Assembly: GCF_900110645.1 (NCBI RefSeq)
Contig: NZ_FOFB01000038.1
Span: 1-51,746 of the forward strand
DNA from: Neolewinella agarilytica
GTDB taxonomy: Bacteria > Bacteroidota > Bacteroidia > Chitinophagales > Saprospiraceae
Length of the DNA stretch: 51,746 nt
Direction of reading: 5' to 3'
The notes below the pieces were generated by a model that was not told where the DNA came from, ran no database searches, and saw nothing but the letters and a program-made list of their open reading frames with translations. This document shows positions 34,216-42,317 of this stretch, piece after piece. Within the stretch, counting starts at the first letter, position 1. Every line of letters starts with the position of its first letter. The translations under genes were made by a program, and so were the position numbers.

Positions 34216-34257
34216 ATTTACAATTTGCAATTCAACATTTACAATTTAGTATTTACC
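34216..34257 (-). repeat. 7-bp periodic array in front of hemC
   Basis: Six 7-bp words in perfect phase on the + strand: ATTTACA, ATTTGCA, ATTCAAC, ATTTACA, ATTTAGT, ATTTACC. On the hemC coding strand this becomes an AAAT-rich leader ending 4 bp before the ATG. Adding or losing a word would change the promoter-to-start distance by 7 bp. Confidence 0.7.
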
Positions 34258-34313
34258 GCCTGACAGCCAATCCAAAATAGTACATCCTGAATGGTAATTG
34301 GTAAATTCTAAAA

Positions 34314-34414
34314 GGCCGAAGGCCGTCTAAAAGAAAAACAAGCGAAGCGCGTTTTTCGTCTGCAAGCGCGGAGCGCGTCTACAAAGCAGAAGAGCGAAGC
34401 GACTTCTGCGTCTA
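34314..34414 (-). repeat. TAGACG hairpin modules after asnS
   Basis: On the minus strand, starting at the asnS stop: TAGACG + GCAGAAG/CTTCTGC hairpin, TAGACG + GCGC/GCGC hairpin, CAGACG + GAAAAAC/GTTTTTC hairpin, TAGACG + GGCC-TTC-GGCC hairpin, TTTTAG. Stems differ between modules while the lead word stays, and the GAAAAAC and GGCC modules recur after hemC. Confidence 0.75.
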
Positions 34415-35845
34415 GAAATCAGCCGTCTTAGGCGCCCGTGGGAAAGGAATCACGTCCCGGATGTTGCTCATCCCCGTTACGTACATCACCATCCGCTCAA
34501 AGCCCAGACCGAAACCGGCGTGTGGGCAGCCACCGAAGGTGCGCAGTTGGAGGTACCAGGCGAGTTCGTCTTCGTGAACGTCCATCTCCTTCATTCGGGT
34601 GCGAAGTACGTCTTCCCGTTCTTCCCGCTGAGAGCCACCGACCATCTCGCCGATGTATGGGAACAGAATGTCCATGGCGGCAACGGTTTCGTTGTCGTCG
34701 TTGAGGCGCATGTAAAAAGCCTTGAAGCTCTTGGGATAATCGCGCACAATGACTGGCTTCTTGAAGTGCTTCTCCACCAGCCAGCGTTCGTGCTCGGCCT
34801 GCAGGTCCGTACCCCACTCTACCGGGAATTCGAATTTCTTTTTCTTGTAAGGCTTACTGCGTTGGATCAAGTTAATCGCCTCCGTATAGGTAATACGGGC
34901 AAAGTCATCTTTAACCGTAAACTCCAGCATTTCGATGAGTCCCATCGGGCGGCGCAGCTCGGCCTTCATGTTCTTCTCCGCCTGCTTGATGCGGGCGTCG
35001 AGGAACTCGAGGTCAGCGCGGTAGTTGTCCAGACAGTAGTTGATGAGGTACTTCAGGAAGTCCTCGGCCAGGTCCTGATCGTTGTCGATATCTGCAAAGG
35101 CGATCTCCGGCTCAATCATCCAGAACTCGCTCAGGTGGCGGCTCGTATGGCTGTTCTCCGCCCGGAAGGTGGGGCCAAAGGTGTAGACCTTGCCCATCGC
35201 CAGCGCACCAATCTCGGCTTGCAGCTGACCGGAAACGGTCAGGTGGGTACTCTTCCCGAAAAAGTCCTGGCTGTAATCCACAGCCCCCTCTTCCGTCCGG
35301 GGCGGATCGGCGGGGTCGAGCGTCGTAACGCGAAACATCTCCCCGGCGCCTTCGGCGTCGTTGCCCGTAATGATGGGCGTGTGGAGATAGTAAAAGTTCC
35401 GATCGTGGAAGTATTTGTTGATGGCATAAGCCAGCGCGTGCCGCAGACGGAAAACTGCCGAGAAAGTGTTCGTCCGCATCCGGAACTGAGCGTTCTCCCG
35501 CAAAAATTCCATCGTCTGAGACTTGGCCTGTAGCGGGTATTCGCTCAGGTCCGTTCCGCCGTAAATGGTGATCTCTTTGGCGATCACTTCAACGGCTTGT
35601 CCGGCCCCCTGACTTTCGATCAGTTCACCGGTCACTCCCACACAGGCGTGGAAGCCGATAGCCCGAATCGTTTCCTCCGGAAAGTCTTCACCGTTGACGA
35701 CTACCTGCAGCGTCTCCGCACCGGAGCCATCATTCAGTACCATAAAACGGTTGCCGCGCCAGGCGCGGACCCAGCCCATTACGGTGACGTCCTCCCCGAT
35801 GGGGGGCGATTTGAGTAGTTCGGTGATTTCCTGGCGGTGGATCAT
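34412..35845 (-). CDS. asnS: Asparaginyl-tRNA synthetase
   Basis: A 477-aa class IIb aminoacyl-tRNA synthetase. The N-terminal OB fold (about residues 15-105) holds VTVMGWVRAWRGNRFMVLNDGS. The class II core contains the NTFSAVFRLRHALAYAINKYFHDR helix region, EGAGEMFRVTT, TFGPTFRAENSHTSRHLSEFWM (motif 2) and GFGLGFERMVMY (motif 3). Length is typical. The product charges tRNA-Asn in the cytoplasm. The stop codon TAG is the first word of a TAGACG hairpin series; hemC lies downstream on the same strand. Confidence 0.96.
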   Translation of the reverse strand: MIHRQEITELLKSPPIGEDVTVMGWVRAWRGNRFMVLNDGSGAETLQVVVNGEDFPEETIRAIGFHACVGVTGELIESQGAGQAVEVIAKEITIYGGTDLSEYPLQAKSQTMEFLRENAQFRMRTNTFSAVFRLRHALAYAINKYFHDRNFYYLHTPIITGNDAEGAGEMFRVTTLDPADPPRTEEGAVDYSQDFFGKSTHLTVSGQLQAEIGALAMGKVYTFGPTFRAENSHTSRHLSEFWMIEPEIAFADIDNDQDLAEDFLKYLINYCLDNYRADLEFLDARIKQAEKNMKAELRRPMGLIEMLEFTVKDDFARITYTEAINLIQRSKPYKKKKFEFPVEWGTDLQAEHERWLVEKHFKKPVIVRDYPKSFKAFYMRLNDDNETVAAMDILFPYIGEMVGGSQREEREDVLRTRMKEMDVHEDELAWYLQLRTFGGCPHAGFGLGFERMVMYVTGMSNIRDVIPFPRAPKTADF

Positions 35846-35878
35846 GTCCTTGTGTCTTTAGAAGGCGCGAAGATAATA

Positions 35879-35918
35879 GTCAAACAGTAAGGGAGTCAGA
35901 TAGTCAGATAGTAAATTT
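35879..35918 (-). repeat. 8-bp periodic array (GTMA-type octads)
   Basis: GTCA or GTAA occurs at 35879, 35887, 35895, 35903 and 35911, exactly 8 bp apart. On the minus strand it reads like the TGAC array at 30519 (TGACTATC words). Confidence 0.65.
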
Positions 35919-35969
35919 CAATGCCGGTGTAAAAAGTTGCGGATGGTGGTATTGCAGACCGGCTGATCA

Positions 35970-35997
35970 GGGCGCGACGCGCAGGTGCAAGGAGGGG
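35970..35997 (-). repeat. GC-rich dispersed repeat, copy F
   Basis: The minus strand reads CCCTCCTTGCACCTGCGCG followed by TCGCGCCC. Core and lead match the family; the trailing A run is missing. Confidence 0.65.
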
Positions 35998-36428
35998 TAA
36001 TGAGCAAAAATGCTTCTCAAATACCAATCCTCCTACCCTAATGCCGGCGGGCTGGAATATCAACAAGATATCCGCGTCCGTGACGGAGATAACAGGAGGA
36101 AAAGTATGAGAGAATGAAACCTGAGGCTTTGGATAAATAGTAGATACTAAGACCGGCTCCAAACGTCCAGTCGAGAGGTTGGAACTTCAGGGAGTCCGGG
36201 AGGTTCCGCGTCCGCATTTATAAATAAGGACATTTGAAACCAACCTGCTATAGTCTTTTCGCAAGATGCCATAAGCGGCCCAATAAACTTGTTTTCAGTT
36301 CAATACAAATTGATTAGAAATAAATATAAATCCCAACCTGTCCGGATCGATAAATCGGAACTTTTGAGGATTCCTCCCATCTAGCTTTGCCCTCACCATT
36401 AACCTCAACTTCAAAAACCCATTCCTGG

Positions 36429-38153
36429 ATGAGAAAGAAATCTACCCTGAAAACATCGCGGCTAACTGTCCTACTGTTTGTCCTGCCACTACTACTACTC
36501 CCTCTAATTACCCTACATGCCCAGGCAACCTGGGATGACCCCGGGCCAGCCATCATCAGCAGTGCTGGAGCGTCATTTCTCAATAGTACGCTATTGGAGG
36601 TCAACGGCACTCCCGCGATGGCCTATACTGATGGGAATGCGAACTATTCCATCAAATTCCGCACTTCATCTGATTCCAAAGGAATGAACTGGCCTAACGG
36701 CAGTTCGAATGTTTATACGGTAGACCCCACCGTTTTTGCGGGCTTAATCGGTGTAGAAATGACCATCATAAATGGAAATCCTGCCATTACTAGTGTGGTT
36801 GTCAGCCAAACTGAGGAAGGGTACATTAATTACACCAGGGCCGGTAATGCCTCCGGAACTACCTGGAATTCTACGGTCACGGTGGTTACAGGAATCTCCC
36901 CTCCATCCAATCAAAAACCAATAGTGAACCTAAAAATGGTTAACGGCCACCCCGCCATAGCTTATTACAACACCATTGATGAGAATCTTTATTTCGTTCG
37001 TGCCAATGATGCTAACGGAAACACCTGGGGAACACCAGTATTGGTCGATTCCCAGGGAAACGTTGGCGACTGGTTAAGTATGGAAATAGTCGACGGACAA
37101 CCGGCCATCTCTTATCAGGATGTCACTAATGGAGATTTGAAATATGTTCGAGCTACCAGAACTAATGGGAACAGTTGGGCGACGCCCATTACGGTCGCCT
37201 CTGCCGGTATTGTAGGCCTCCATACTTCTATGGAGATTATTGATGGCTTTCCCGCCATTGCTTATGGAGATTTCACTAATAAAGATCTGATGTACGTACG
37301 GGCTACCAATTCTACGGGATCTAGTTGGGGTACACCGGTTGCCGCGGCTACTACCTTAGGTGAGTCCATCAACTTATTGGCCGTTGACGGACAGCCAGCC
37401 ATAGGCTATTACACCGGTTTTGGAGACCAGGACTTGCGATATGTTTACGCCACCAATTCTACCGGATCTTCCTGGTGGCCCCCAACCCTAATAGACGACG
37501 GTTCTACGGCGATGGGGAATACCTTGAGCATGGCCATTATTGATGGTCATCCTGCCATTTCTTATCAGGACTTCACCAACAGTGACCTGAAATATGTTCG
37601 GGCCGGTACTTTTATCGACCCAGCATTACCCGTTAGCTGGACGTTGTTTGAAGGCAAGCTATCCAATAAAGGAGTAGACCTGCAATGGCAAACTGCTAAC
37701 GAAGAAAAAAATGCAGGATTTGAAATACAGCGTAGTGAGAATGGAGTGAGTTGGCAAACACTTGATTTTGTGGCGGGCGCAGGCACTACCCAGGAAACAC
37801 AGCATTACGAATATACCGATCCGGAAATAAGGGAGGGAATCCGTTATTATCGACTGAAGCAGGTCGATTATGATGGTGCTTTTAACTACAGTCAGATCGT
37901 TACCATAACGATCAAAGACCTGAATGAAAGCCCCGTTAAAATTTTCCCTACGCTGGCAAAAAATGAAGTACATATTGAAGGAGGACAGGGACTATTTGCC
38001 GTATTCAACGTAAACGGGCAACAAGTAATTCCAGCAACTCCTTATGTGGGGAATCATGTAATAAACACCCGTGATCTTCCTGAAGGGCAATACTTTTTGC
38101 GAATGGAGAATGGCGGAAACACAACAACGACCTCATTCCTGAAATCCAGATAA
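36429..38153 (+). CDS. Secreted repeat protein with T9SS sorting domain
   Basis: A 574-aa exported protein. Starting at ATG 36429 gives a clear signal peptide (MRKKSTLKTSR, then a hydrophobic stretch ending LHAQ); the 14 residues before it look non-coding. Residues about 30-410 hold at least six repeats of 50-60 residues with the words GQPAISYQDVTNGDLKYVRA, NSTGSSWGTP and a short variable link, a pattern expected of a beta-propeller-like repeat. Then comes a fibronectin-like strand set (WQTANEEKNAGFEIQRS, YYRLKQVDYDGAF) that often precedes type A T9SS domains. The C-terminal domain (FPTLAKNEVHIEG to FLKSR) is the sorting signal. Probably released or surface-bound; binding partner unknown. Confidence 0.85.
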   Translation: MRKKSTLKTSRLTVLLFVLPLLLLPLITLHAQATWDDPGPAIISSAGASFLNSTLLEVNGTPAMAYTDGNANYSIKFRTSSDSKGMNWPNGSSNVYTVDPTVFAGLIGVEMTIINGNPAITSVVVSQTEEGYINYTRAGNASGTTWNSTVTVVTGISPPSNQKPIVNLKMVNGHPAIAYYNTIDENLYFVRANDANGNTWGTPVLVDSQGNVGDWLSMEIVDGQPAISYQDVTNGDLKYVRATRTNGNSWATPITVASAGIVGLHTSMEIIDGFPAIAYGDFTNKDLMYVRATNSTGSSWGTPVAAATTLGESINLLAVDGQPAIGYYTGFGDQDLRYVYATNSTGSSWWPPTLIDDGSTAMGNTLSMAIIDGHPAISYQDFTNSDLKYVRAGTFIDPALPVSWTLFEGKLSNKGVDLQWQTANEEKNAGFEIQRSENGVSWQTLDFVAGAGTTQETQHYEYTDPEIREGIRYYRLKQVDYDGAFNYSQIVTITIKDLNESPVKIFPTLAKNEVHIEGGQGLFAVFNVNGQQVIPATPYVGNHVINTRDLPEGQYFLRMENGGNTTTTSFLKSR

Positions 38154-38226
38154 AAACCTGGGTGTGGATCACAAAGGCACATTGCAGTAGATAAACTCTT
38201 CCTTCCTGCTAAGGGGACACGAAAGA

Positions 38227-38261
38227 GCGGCTTTGGGGAAATCCCCAGGGTCGCTTTTTTT
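38227..38261 (+). terminator. Intrinsic terminator after the repeat-protein gene
   Basis: A 12-bp stem with three G-U pairs (38227-38238 with 38243-38254) around a short AAAT loop, followed by seven T residues. It is 74 bp after the stop codon. Confidence 0.75.
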
Positions 38262-38371
38262 GCATTTGTGAAAGCCTCATGTCTTCCAAACGACCAGTCT
38301 AAATAGATATCGTACGCTTTGAGAAATACTGACTACCGCAGAGGATGCCCATCCCCCTGCTCTCTGCAACC

Positions 38372-38403
38372 GTCCTTTGCACCTGCGCGAGGCGCCCACT
38401 AAA
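38372..38403 (+). repeat. GC-rich dispersed repeat, copy G
   Basis: GTCCTTTGCACCTGCGCGA, then GGCGCCCACTAAA. Core and ends match the family, with a different centre. Confidence 0.65.
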
Positions 38404-38491
38404 GCCTGTCAACAACCTGTCTACTTAGTTGGGTCAGCGAAAAAACAACTTGTAACCTTTTTAATTACATACAGGTGTTTTGTAATCAAAA

Positions 38492-38522
38492 TTTGGATAA
38501 TATGCAAATTTGTCGTATCTTG
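38492..38522 (+). promoter_or_regulatory. Candidate promoter of the exported orphan
   Basis: TTTG at 38492-38495, a 20-bp spacer and TATCTTG at 38516-38522 (imperfect -7 box). The spacing is right for Bacteroidota. The leader would be about 55 nt. Confidence 0.4.
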
Positions 38523-38584
38523 ATGTAACAGAGATAAACACCTACTCTACTTTTCTAACCACTCTATTTCTCAAACACCCTTCC

Positions 38585-40252
38585 ATGAAGAGATTTACTC
38601 TACTACTGGCATTTCTATGCCTCAACGTCACTGTTTTTCTTTCTGCCCAACGTATTGGTGATCTTCGTTTCGCCGTTCCCCATCAGGTCATGCCGGCGCA
38701 GGAGCTGCCGGCGGCCTTCACGACTTATTCCACCCGGGTATCCGATCCCTACCGCATGGTGAGCCGGGCGGGCTACACTAAGCTTGGGCTGAAAAGCGAA
38801 CTTACCATGCGTAATTTCCGCGAGCTGGCCTCCGGCGGGCACTTACTCGTATCTTATAAGGTTGACCGTTTCCGTACCAACGACGTCAAGACTCGCTCCA
38901 AAACTACCGAGAGCAAGAAAAAAGACGGCACCGTAGAAAAAAAGACCGTCTACTGGGTAGAAGGCACCTACACCTTTCCCGTTGTGATGGAAGTGCTGGA
39001 CCCCGATGGCGGCATCATCTTCGAATCCGTCGTCGGCGTCGATGACGCCGTGATCCGCTACCCCTCCGGTAGCCGGACTTACAGCAGCCGCAGTGCGCTC
39101 ACCAAAGAGTGGTACGAAAAACGCTCCAAAACCTACCTCGATCTGCAGAAAAAGCAGCTGTTAGCCTACGTCAACTCCCTGAATGCCCAGCTACGTGACC
39201 AGATTGATGTCCAGGAAAAAAAGGACTACTACTACTTTGAATATCCGAAAGGAAAAAAGGCCGAAAACGCCGAACTGTGGCTGGAAAACGCTACGGCGGC
39301 TATGGCCGTGCTGGACACCATCGACTCAAACGCCGAGCTCCCCAAAGCCTACCTGGCTACTGCCCTGGAGCCCTACCTAGCCTTCTGGCGAGAGCAGATG
39401 GCTGCTTACCCGGCTGACAACAAAAAGACCCAACGCTACCACCACTGCGCCGCCTACAATCTGGCCACCGCGCAGATGCTGATGGAAACCCCTGGCGTTG
39501 CGATGGATTTCAGCAAGCGCCTGGTCGACAACGTAAAGTGGAACAAAAGCCGTAGTCGCTCCCTAAGCCGGGCCGCTGAGACCCTGAGTAAAGAGCTCCC
39601 CGCCTACCCTAATCAGACCCGTCACTTCGCCCTTCGGGACGTCTCCCAGGCCACCGGCCCCGCCGGTGTCACCTACGGTATGCCCGAGCCCTTCAAGCCG
39701 GTCTTCGACACCCTGACGGCTTACATCACGACCGGCGGACAGACCAAGGCCGGCACCGTTATCATCCAGGAAAACATCGACGTGAAGCTGATGGGCAAGC
39801 CCAATTTCACCTTCATCGATGGCAACCAACAGGAAGTCGCCATTACCGTCAACACGGTAGACGGCTTCGGCTTCGGCGGGCTGCACTACATCGTTGAGAA
39901 ATACGCCGATAAAGGCGGCCTGCAGGGACGGCCGAACTTCATGCGCGTCCTCCTGGACGGCCCCCGGATGCAGTACCTCGAATACATCCCCTCCTACCCC
40001 GATGCCGGCGGACTGGAAGTCGAGTTCCTTAAGCCCAAAGACGGTGATCTAATCTCCCTCTCCGTCACCAACGCCCACTGGCTGAACTGGAAGAAAGCCT
40101 TTGCCAAGGTCTTTGAAGGCTGCGCGGGGCTGGAACAACGCGTCGCCGCCGGCGAGTTCCGCCGTAACATCGATGACATCGCCGCCGCCGTCACCGAATA
40201 CAACGAAGGGAACTGTGAAGTACCCGAATCTGAGGCGGGGGATGGGAAGTAG
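38585..40252 (+). CDS. Exported protein of unknown function
   Basis: A 555-aa protein with a signal peptide (MKRFTLLLAFLCLNVTVFLSAQ) if started at ATG 38585. I do not recognise the mature part. It has an N-terminal beta region (LKSELTMRNFRELASGGHLLVSYKV), a lysine-rich loop (KTRSKTTESKKKDGTVEKK), and a long helical middle that could be TPR-like (AELWLENATAAMAVLDTI and following). No T9SS domain and no lipobox are seen, so periplasmic location is likely. It is monocistronic between a promoter and a strong bidirectional terminator. Confidence 0.75.
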   Translation: MKRFTLLLAFLCLNVTVFLSAQRIGDLRFAVPHQVMPAQELPAAFTTYSTRVSDPYRMVSRAGYTKLGLKSELTMRNFRELASGGHLLVSYKVDRFRTNDVKTRSKTTESKKKDGTVEKKTVYWVEGTYTFPVVMEVLDPDGGIIFESVVGVDDAVIRYPSGSRTYSSRSALTKEWYEKRSKTYLDLQKKQLLAYVNSLNAQLRDQIDVQEKKDYYYFEYPKGKKAENAELWLENATAAMAVLDTIDSNAELPKAYLATALEPYLAFWREQMAAYPADNKKTQRYHHCAAYNLATAQMLMETPGVAMDFSKRLVDNVKWNKSRSRSLSRAAETLSKELPAYPNQTRHFALRDVSQATGPAGVTYGMPEPFKPVFDTLTAYITTGGQTKAGTVIIQENIDVKLMGKPNFTFIDGNQQEVAITVNTVDGFGFGGLHYIVEKYADKGGLQGRPNFMRVLLDGPRMQYLEYIPSYPDAGGLEVEFLKPKDGDLISLSVTNAHWLNWKKAFAKVFEGCAGLEQRVAAGEFRRNIDDIAAAVTEYNEGNCEVPESEAGDGK

Positions 40253-40359
40253 GCTCGGTGTCTGGCTCTGAGTGGTCGGAATCAGGCTTCTCGCCTAGCT
40301 ACTTAATCAATACTAAATAGGAGTCATCCCTGATTTTCGTTACTAGAGTCCGGTCCCAT

Positions 40360-40403
40360 AAAAATCGCCCTAACCTCGCTTTCAGCTGGTTAGGGCGATT
40401 TTT
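40360..40403. terminator. Strong bidirectional terminator
   Basis: A perfect 16-bp stem (40360-40375 with 40388-40403), 12-nt loop, with A and T tracts on the two sides. It separates convergent genes and should work in both directions. Confidence 0.88.
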
Positions 40404-40427
40404 TATAGGACTGAGTTCCAGCCATCA

Positions 40428-41228
40428 TCAACTCTGTATCAAGCCCAAATGATCTCTGAAAGCCAGCTGCTTAGCCTGGTTTTCTGGTAAATGCCCATTG
40501 AAAGTTCCTTCGTAGAGGTTAACATAAATAATACCATTATCCAAAACTTGGATATCGTGGGCTTGATCAAAACTTAGAATTCGTTCTTTGGAGATTGAGT
40601 CGTAAATTAAGTCTCCGAACCAATAGTGAGCTCCTCCCGTCTCTAAGCCACCGCTTCGATCAGGCAGCATGCCTCCCTTACCCGGGCGTCCGGATGTGTC
40701 TACCCAATCATTTCCAATGGCATTAGCCTTTAGTTTTAGCCCTTTGGTGTATTTATATCGTTTGAGGCTATTTTGCTTTTGTAATTCTAAATATTCGGCA
40801 TCTGCAAAATAGCTCGAATGAAAATGACGACTATCTACACTTGCAAGAATAGACTCCAGATTTATCAGCGAAAAATCTTTATTGGCGGCTCTTAGAGCTA
40901 TCGAATCGAATTCTCGATGTTCGCTAGTTGCGACGGAGAAGAATTTACGTGTTTCATTCCTTCGAAAAGGAAAATCAATGAACTGTCCTAATGTATTGGC
41001 AACGTCTGCCTCTATTGCATCATAGAGTTCCTTTCCCGTTCTTACCATACGCCCTCCATCAAATTTTCCTCCCTCCTGCAAAAAGAGCATCAAATTTTCT
41101 TCAATGATTTTACGGACGTCCTTAGTCAATAATAGACCAGGTGACGTTCGGAAAGAACATTCTATGGCGAACCTCTTTTTGGAAAGAGAGTATTGCCAGG
41201 GGATTAAACTTTTAATGAAATTAGTCAT
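40428..41228 (-). CDS. Unknown protein, third gene of an AT-richer cassette
   Basis: A 266-aa protein starting MTNFIKSLIPWQ at 41228; a longer start at 41240 is possible. I recognise no family. There is no signal peptide. The first 110 residues look helical (DVRKIIEENLMLFLQEGG, GKELYDAIEADVANTLGQF). The rest is a mixed fold with a Gly-rich loop (GRPGKGGMLPDRSGGLETGG) and a beta-rich end (FDQAHDIQVLDNGIIYVNL). The ATG overlaps the end of the preceding gene by 8 bp, so translation is coupled. Base composition is AT-richer than most of the window, suggesting transfer. Enzyme, toxin or structural role are all open. Confidence 0.65.
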   Translation of the reverse strand: MTNFIKSLIPWQYSLSKKRFAIECSFRTSPGLLLTKDVRKIIEENLMLFLQEGGKFDGGRMVRTGKELYDAIEADVANTLGQFIDFPFRRNETRKFFSVATSEHREFDSIALRAANKDFSLINLESILASVDSRHFHSSYFADAEYLELQKQNSLKRYKYTKGLKLKANAIGNDWVDTSGRPGKGGMLPDRSGGLETGGAHYWFGDLIYDSISKERILSFDQAHDIQVLDNGIIYVNLYEGTFNGHLPENQAKQLAFRDHLGLIQS

Positions 41229-41433
41229 AGCCAAAGTCAATTTTAACGTCCAAAACAGACTCTATATTCCTGTAATCAATTCCGGGATACCTAGATTCAT
41301 TCAACTCGATTCTTCGAGCAACTCTAGTATAAAATTTTTGAATTTTCGCTGCAATATCACTTGAGGTAGCTCCCTCAGGAATGACAATATCGATTTTCAA
41401 CTTATTAAATTTTGTCAAGACTCCATCTATCAT
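41221..41433 (-). CDS. Small unknown protein, second gene of the cassette
   Basis: A 70-aa soluble protein without recognised motif: a basic start (LTKFNKLKIDIVI), a helical middle (SSDIAAKIQKFYTRVARRI) and an acidic end (VLDVKIDFGYD). The ATG overlaps the stop of the upstream lipoprotein gene by 4 bp, and its own stop overlaps the next gene by 8 bp. Its size and position between two larger genes would fit an adaptor or immunity-type protein, but that is only inference. Confidence 0.6.
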   Translation of the reverse strand: MIDGVLTKFNKLKIDIVIPEGATSSDIAAKIQKFYTRVARRIELNESRYPGIDYRNIESVLDVKIDFGYD

Positions 41434-41877
41434 AATTCCATCACGAATTCCGCCCCAAGGTCATAAGCATAATGTAATGCCTCTTTGAGTGTATCCCCCG
41501 AGAAGGAAAGTACAAGATTGTGTAGCTTGGTGCTGTCTTTTCCATCCACGAGGTAGGTCACTACATCATGATTATTTGATGGGTCTCTGACGAATTTCGC
41601 CGGGTTAAGTAAAATGGAATCGATAATTGCCGCAATTCCCTTCTCGCTTTTTTTGCCATCAGAAAAATAATTTCGGATAGCCGCATCTCTTTCGGGTGAG
41701 ACAAAATCTGTGTAAGATTCTATTTCGCTTTCTGGAAGTACTACTTCCGTTTCGACAAGGTTGTTATCCTCGAGTAAGACCAACTCCTCCTTCTCACAAC
41801 TCCCCACCACCAAAAGCAGCAGAAAGAGAAAAGTAGACGTTAGGACACGTAAATGGGGGGGGGGTATTAGAAAACAT
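41430..41877 (-). pseudogene. Lipoprotein gene interrupted at a poly-C tract (possible phase variation)
   Basis: Starting at ATG 41877 the gene reads MFSNTPPP and then meets a run of ten C (plus-strand G 41855-41864). With ten, the frame leads to a stop (TGA) after about 28 codons. With nine or twelve, it continues HLRVLTSTFLFLLLLVVGSC, a lipoprotein signal with lipobox LVVGSC, into a 127-residue body (EKEELVLLEDNN to GAEFVMEL). The body ends in a helical segment and overlaps the next gene by 4 bp. The downstream frame alone has only a TTG start (41813) placed within the signal peptide, which is not credible. So the gene is off in this sequence, by true slippage or by a sequencing error in the homopolymer. 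Confidence 0.7.
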
Positions 41878-41925
41878 ATTATTTGTTAATAGGAAGGGTG
41901 AATAAAGTTAGTACAACGTTTGGCT

Positions 41926-41958
41926 TAAAGATAGCAGAAAAATTTTCGGACTTCCAAA
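41926..41958 (-). promoter_or_regulatory. Promoter of the three-gene cassette
   Basis: On the minus strand, TTTG (41958-41955), a 21-bp spacer and TATCTTTA (41933-41926, five of six fixed -7 positions). The leader to ATG 41877 would be about 43 nt, so transcription fits the ATG upstream of the C tract rather than the internal TTG. Confidence 0.6.
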
Positions 41959-42147
41959 TAGCCGTTTAGTTTGTTTGGCTCTTTAAACATTTTTTGCAGG
42001 CCTTTATTATCTTGAATCAGGATGTTAACGTTCTCCTTTAGGAGGTAAATGCTCTTTTTCAAGAGTTTAAATTTTAATCGAAAAAGATCCTCAAGGACAC
42101 CTTCGATCAAGGACCTTTTAGCGTCGCGAAGCGACCTGAAAGCGTCC

Positions 42148-42164
42148 GGGTGGGTGGGTGGGGG
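42148..42164 (+). other. G-quadruplex motif
   Basis: GGGTGGGTGGGTGGGGG: four G runs with single-T loops, the arrangement that forms the most stable parallel quadruplexes. It lies about 270 bp upstream of the poly-C lipoprotein gene, in a gene-free stretch. Confidence 0.75.
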
Positions 42165-42317
42165 ATCTAGCCTAATTATCATCCAAGCTCCAACCGCCTA
42201 CCTCGGAAAATCAACTACAGGACAGCTGCTACGCAGCAGGTTTTCGGAGCTGAGCTCCTCATCCGGGGACAGTCGATAAGATGAGGATAGCCCCTACACC
42301 CTGCTCTTAAAAAAACG

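Larger units (their letters stand above)
35846..36428. other. Intergenic region, repeats only
   Basis: No gene is supported; an 88-codon frame at 35896-36162 runs through two repeats and lacks recognisable features. It holds an octad array (35879-35918) and dispersed-repeat copy F (35970-35997). The AT-rich stretch 36220-36340 probably carries the promoter of the next gene, but I find no clean -33/-7 pair. Confidence 0.5.
38262..38584. other. Intergenic region before the exported orphan
   Basis: It contains dispersed-repeat copy G (38372-38403) and an AT-rich promoter stretch. No gene is supported; codons upstream of ATG 38585 in the same frame lie in the promoter region. Confidence 0.55.

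Noticed and set aside
35896..36162. 88-codon minus-strand frame upstream of asnS
   Set aside because: It is built from an octad array and a dispersed repeat and has no protein-like pattern.
41925..42182. 85-codon open frame on the minus strand upstream of the cassette
   Set aside because: It begins in the G-quadruplex complement, covers the cassette promoter, and has no recognisable features.
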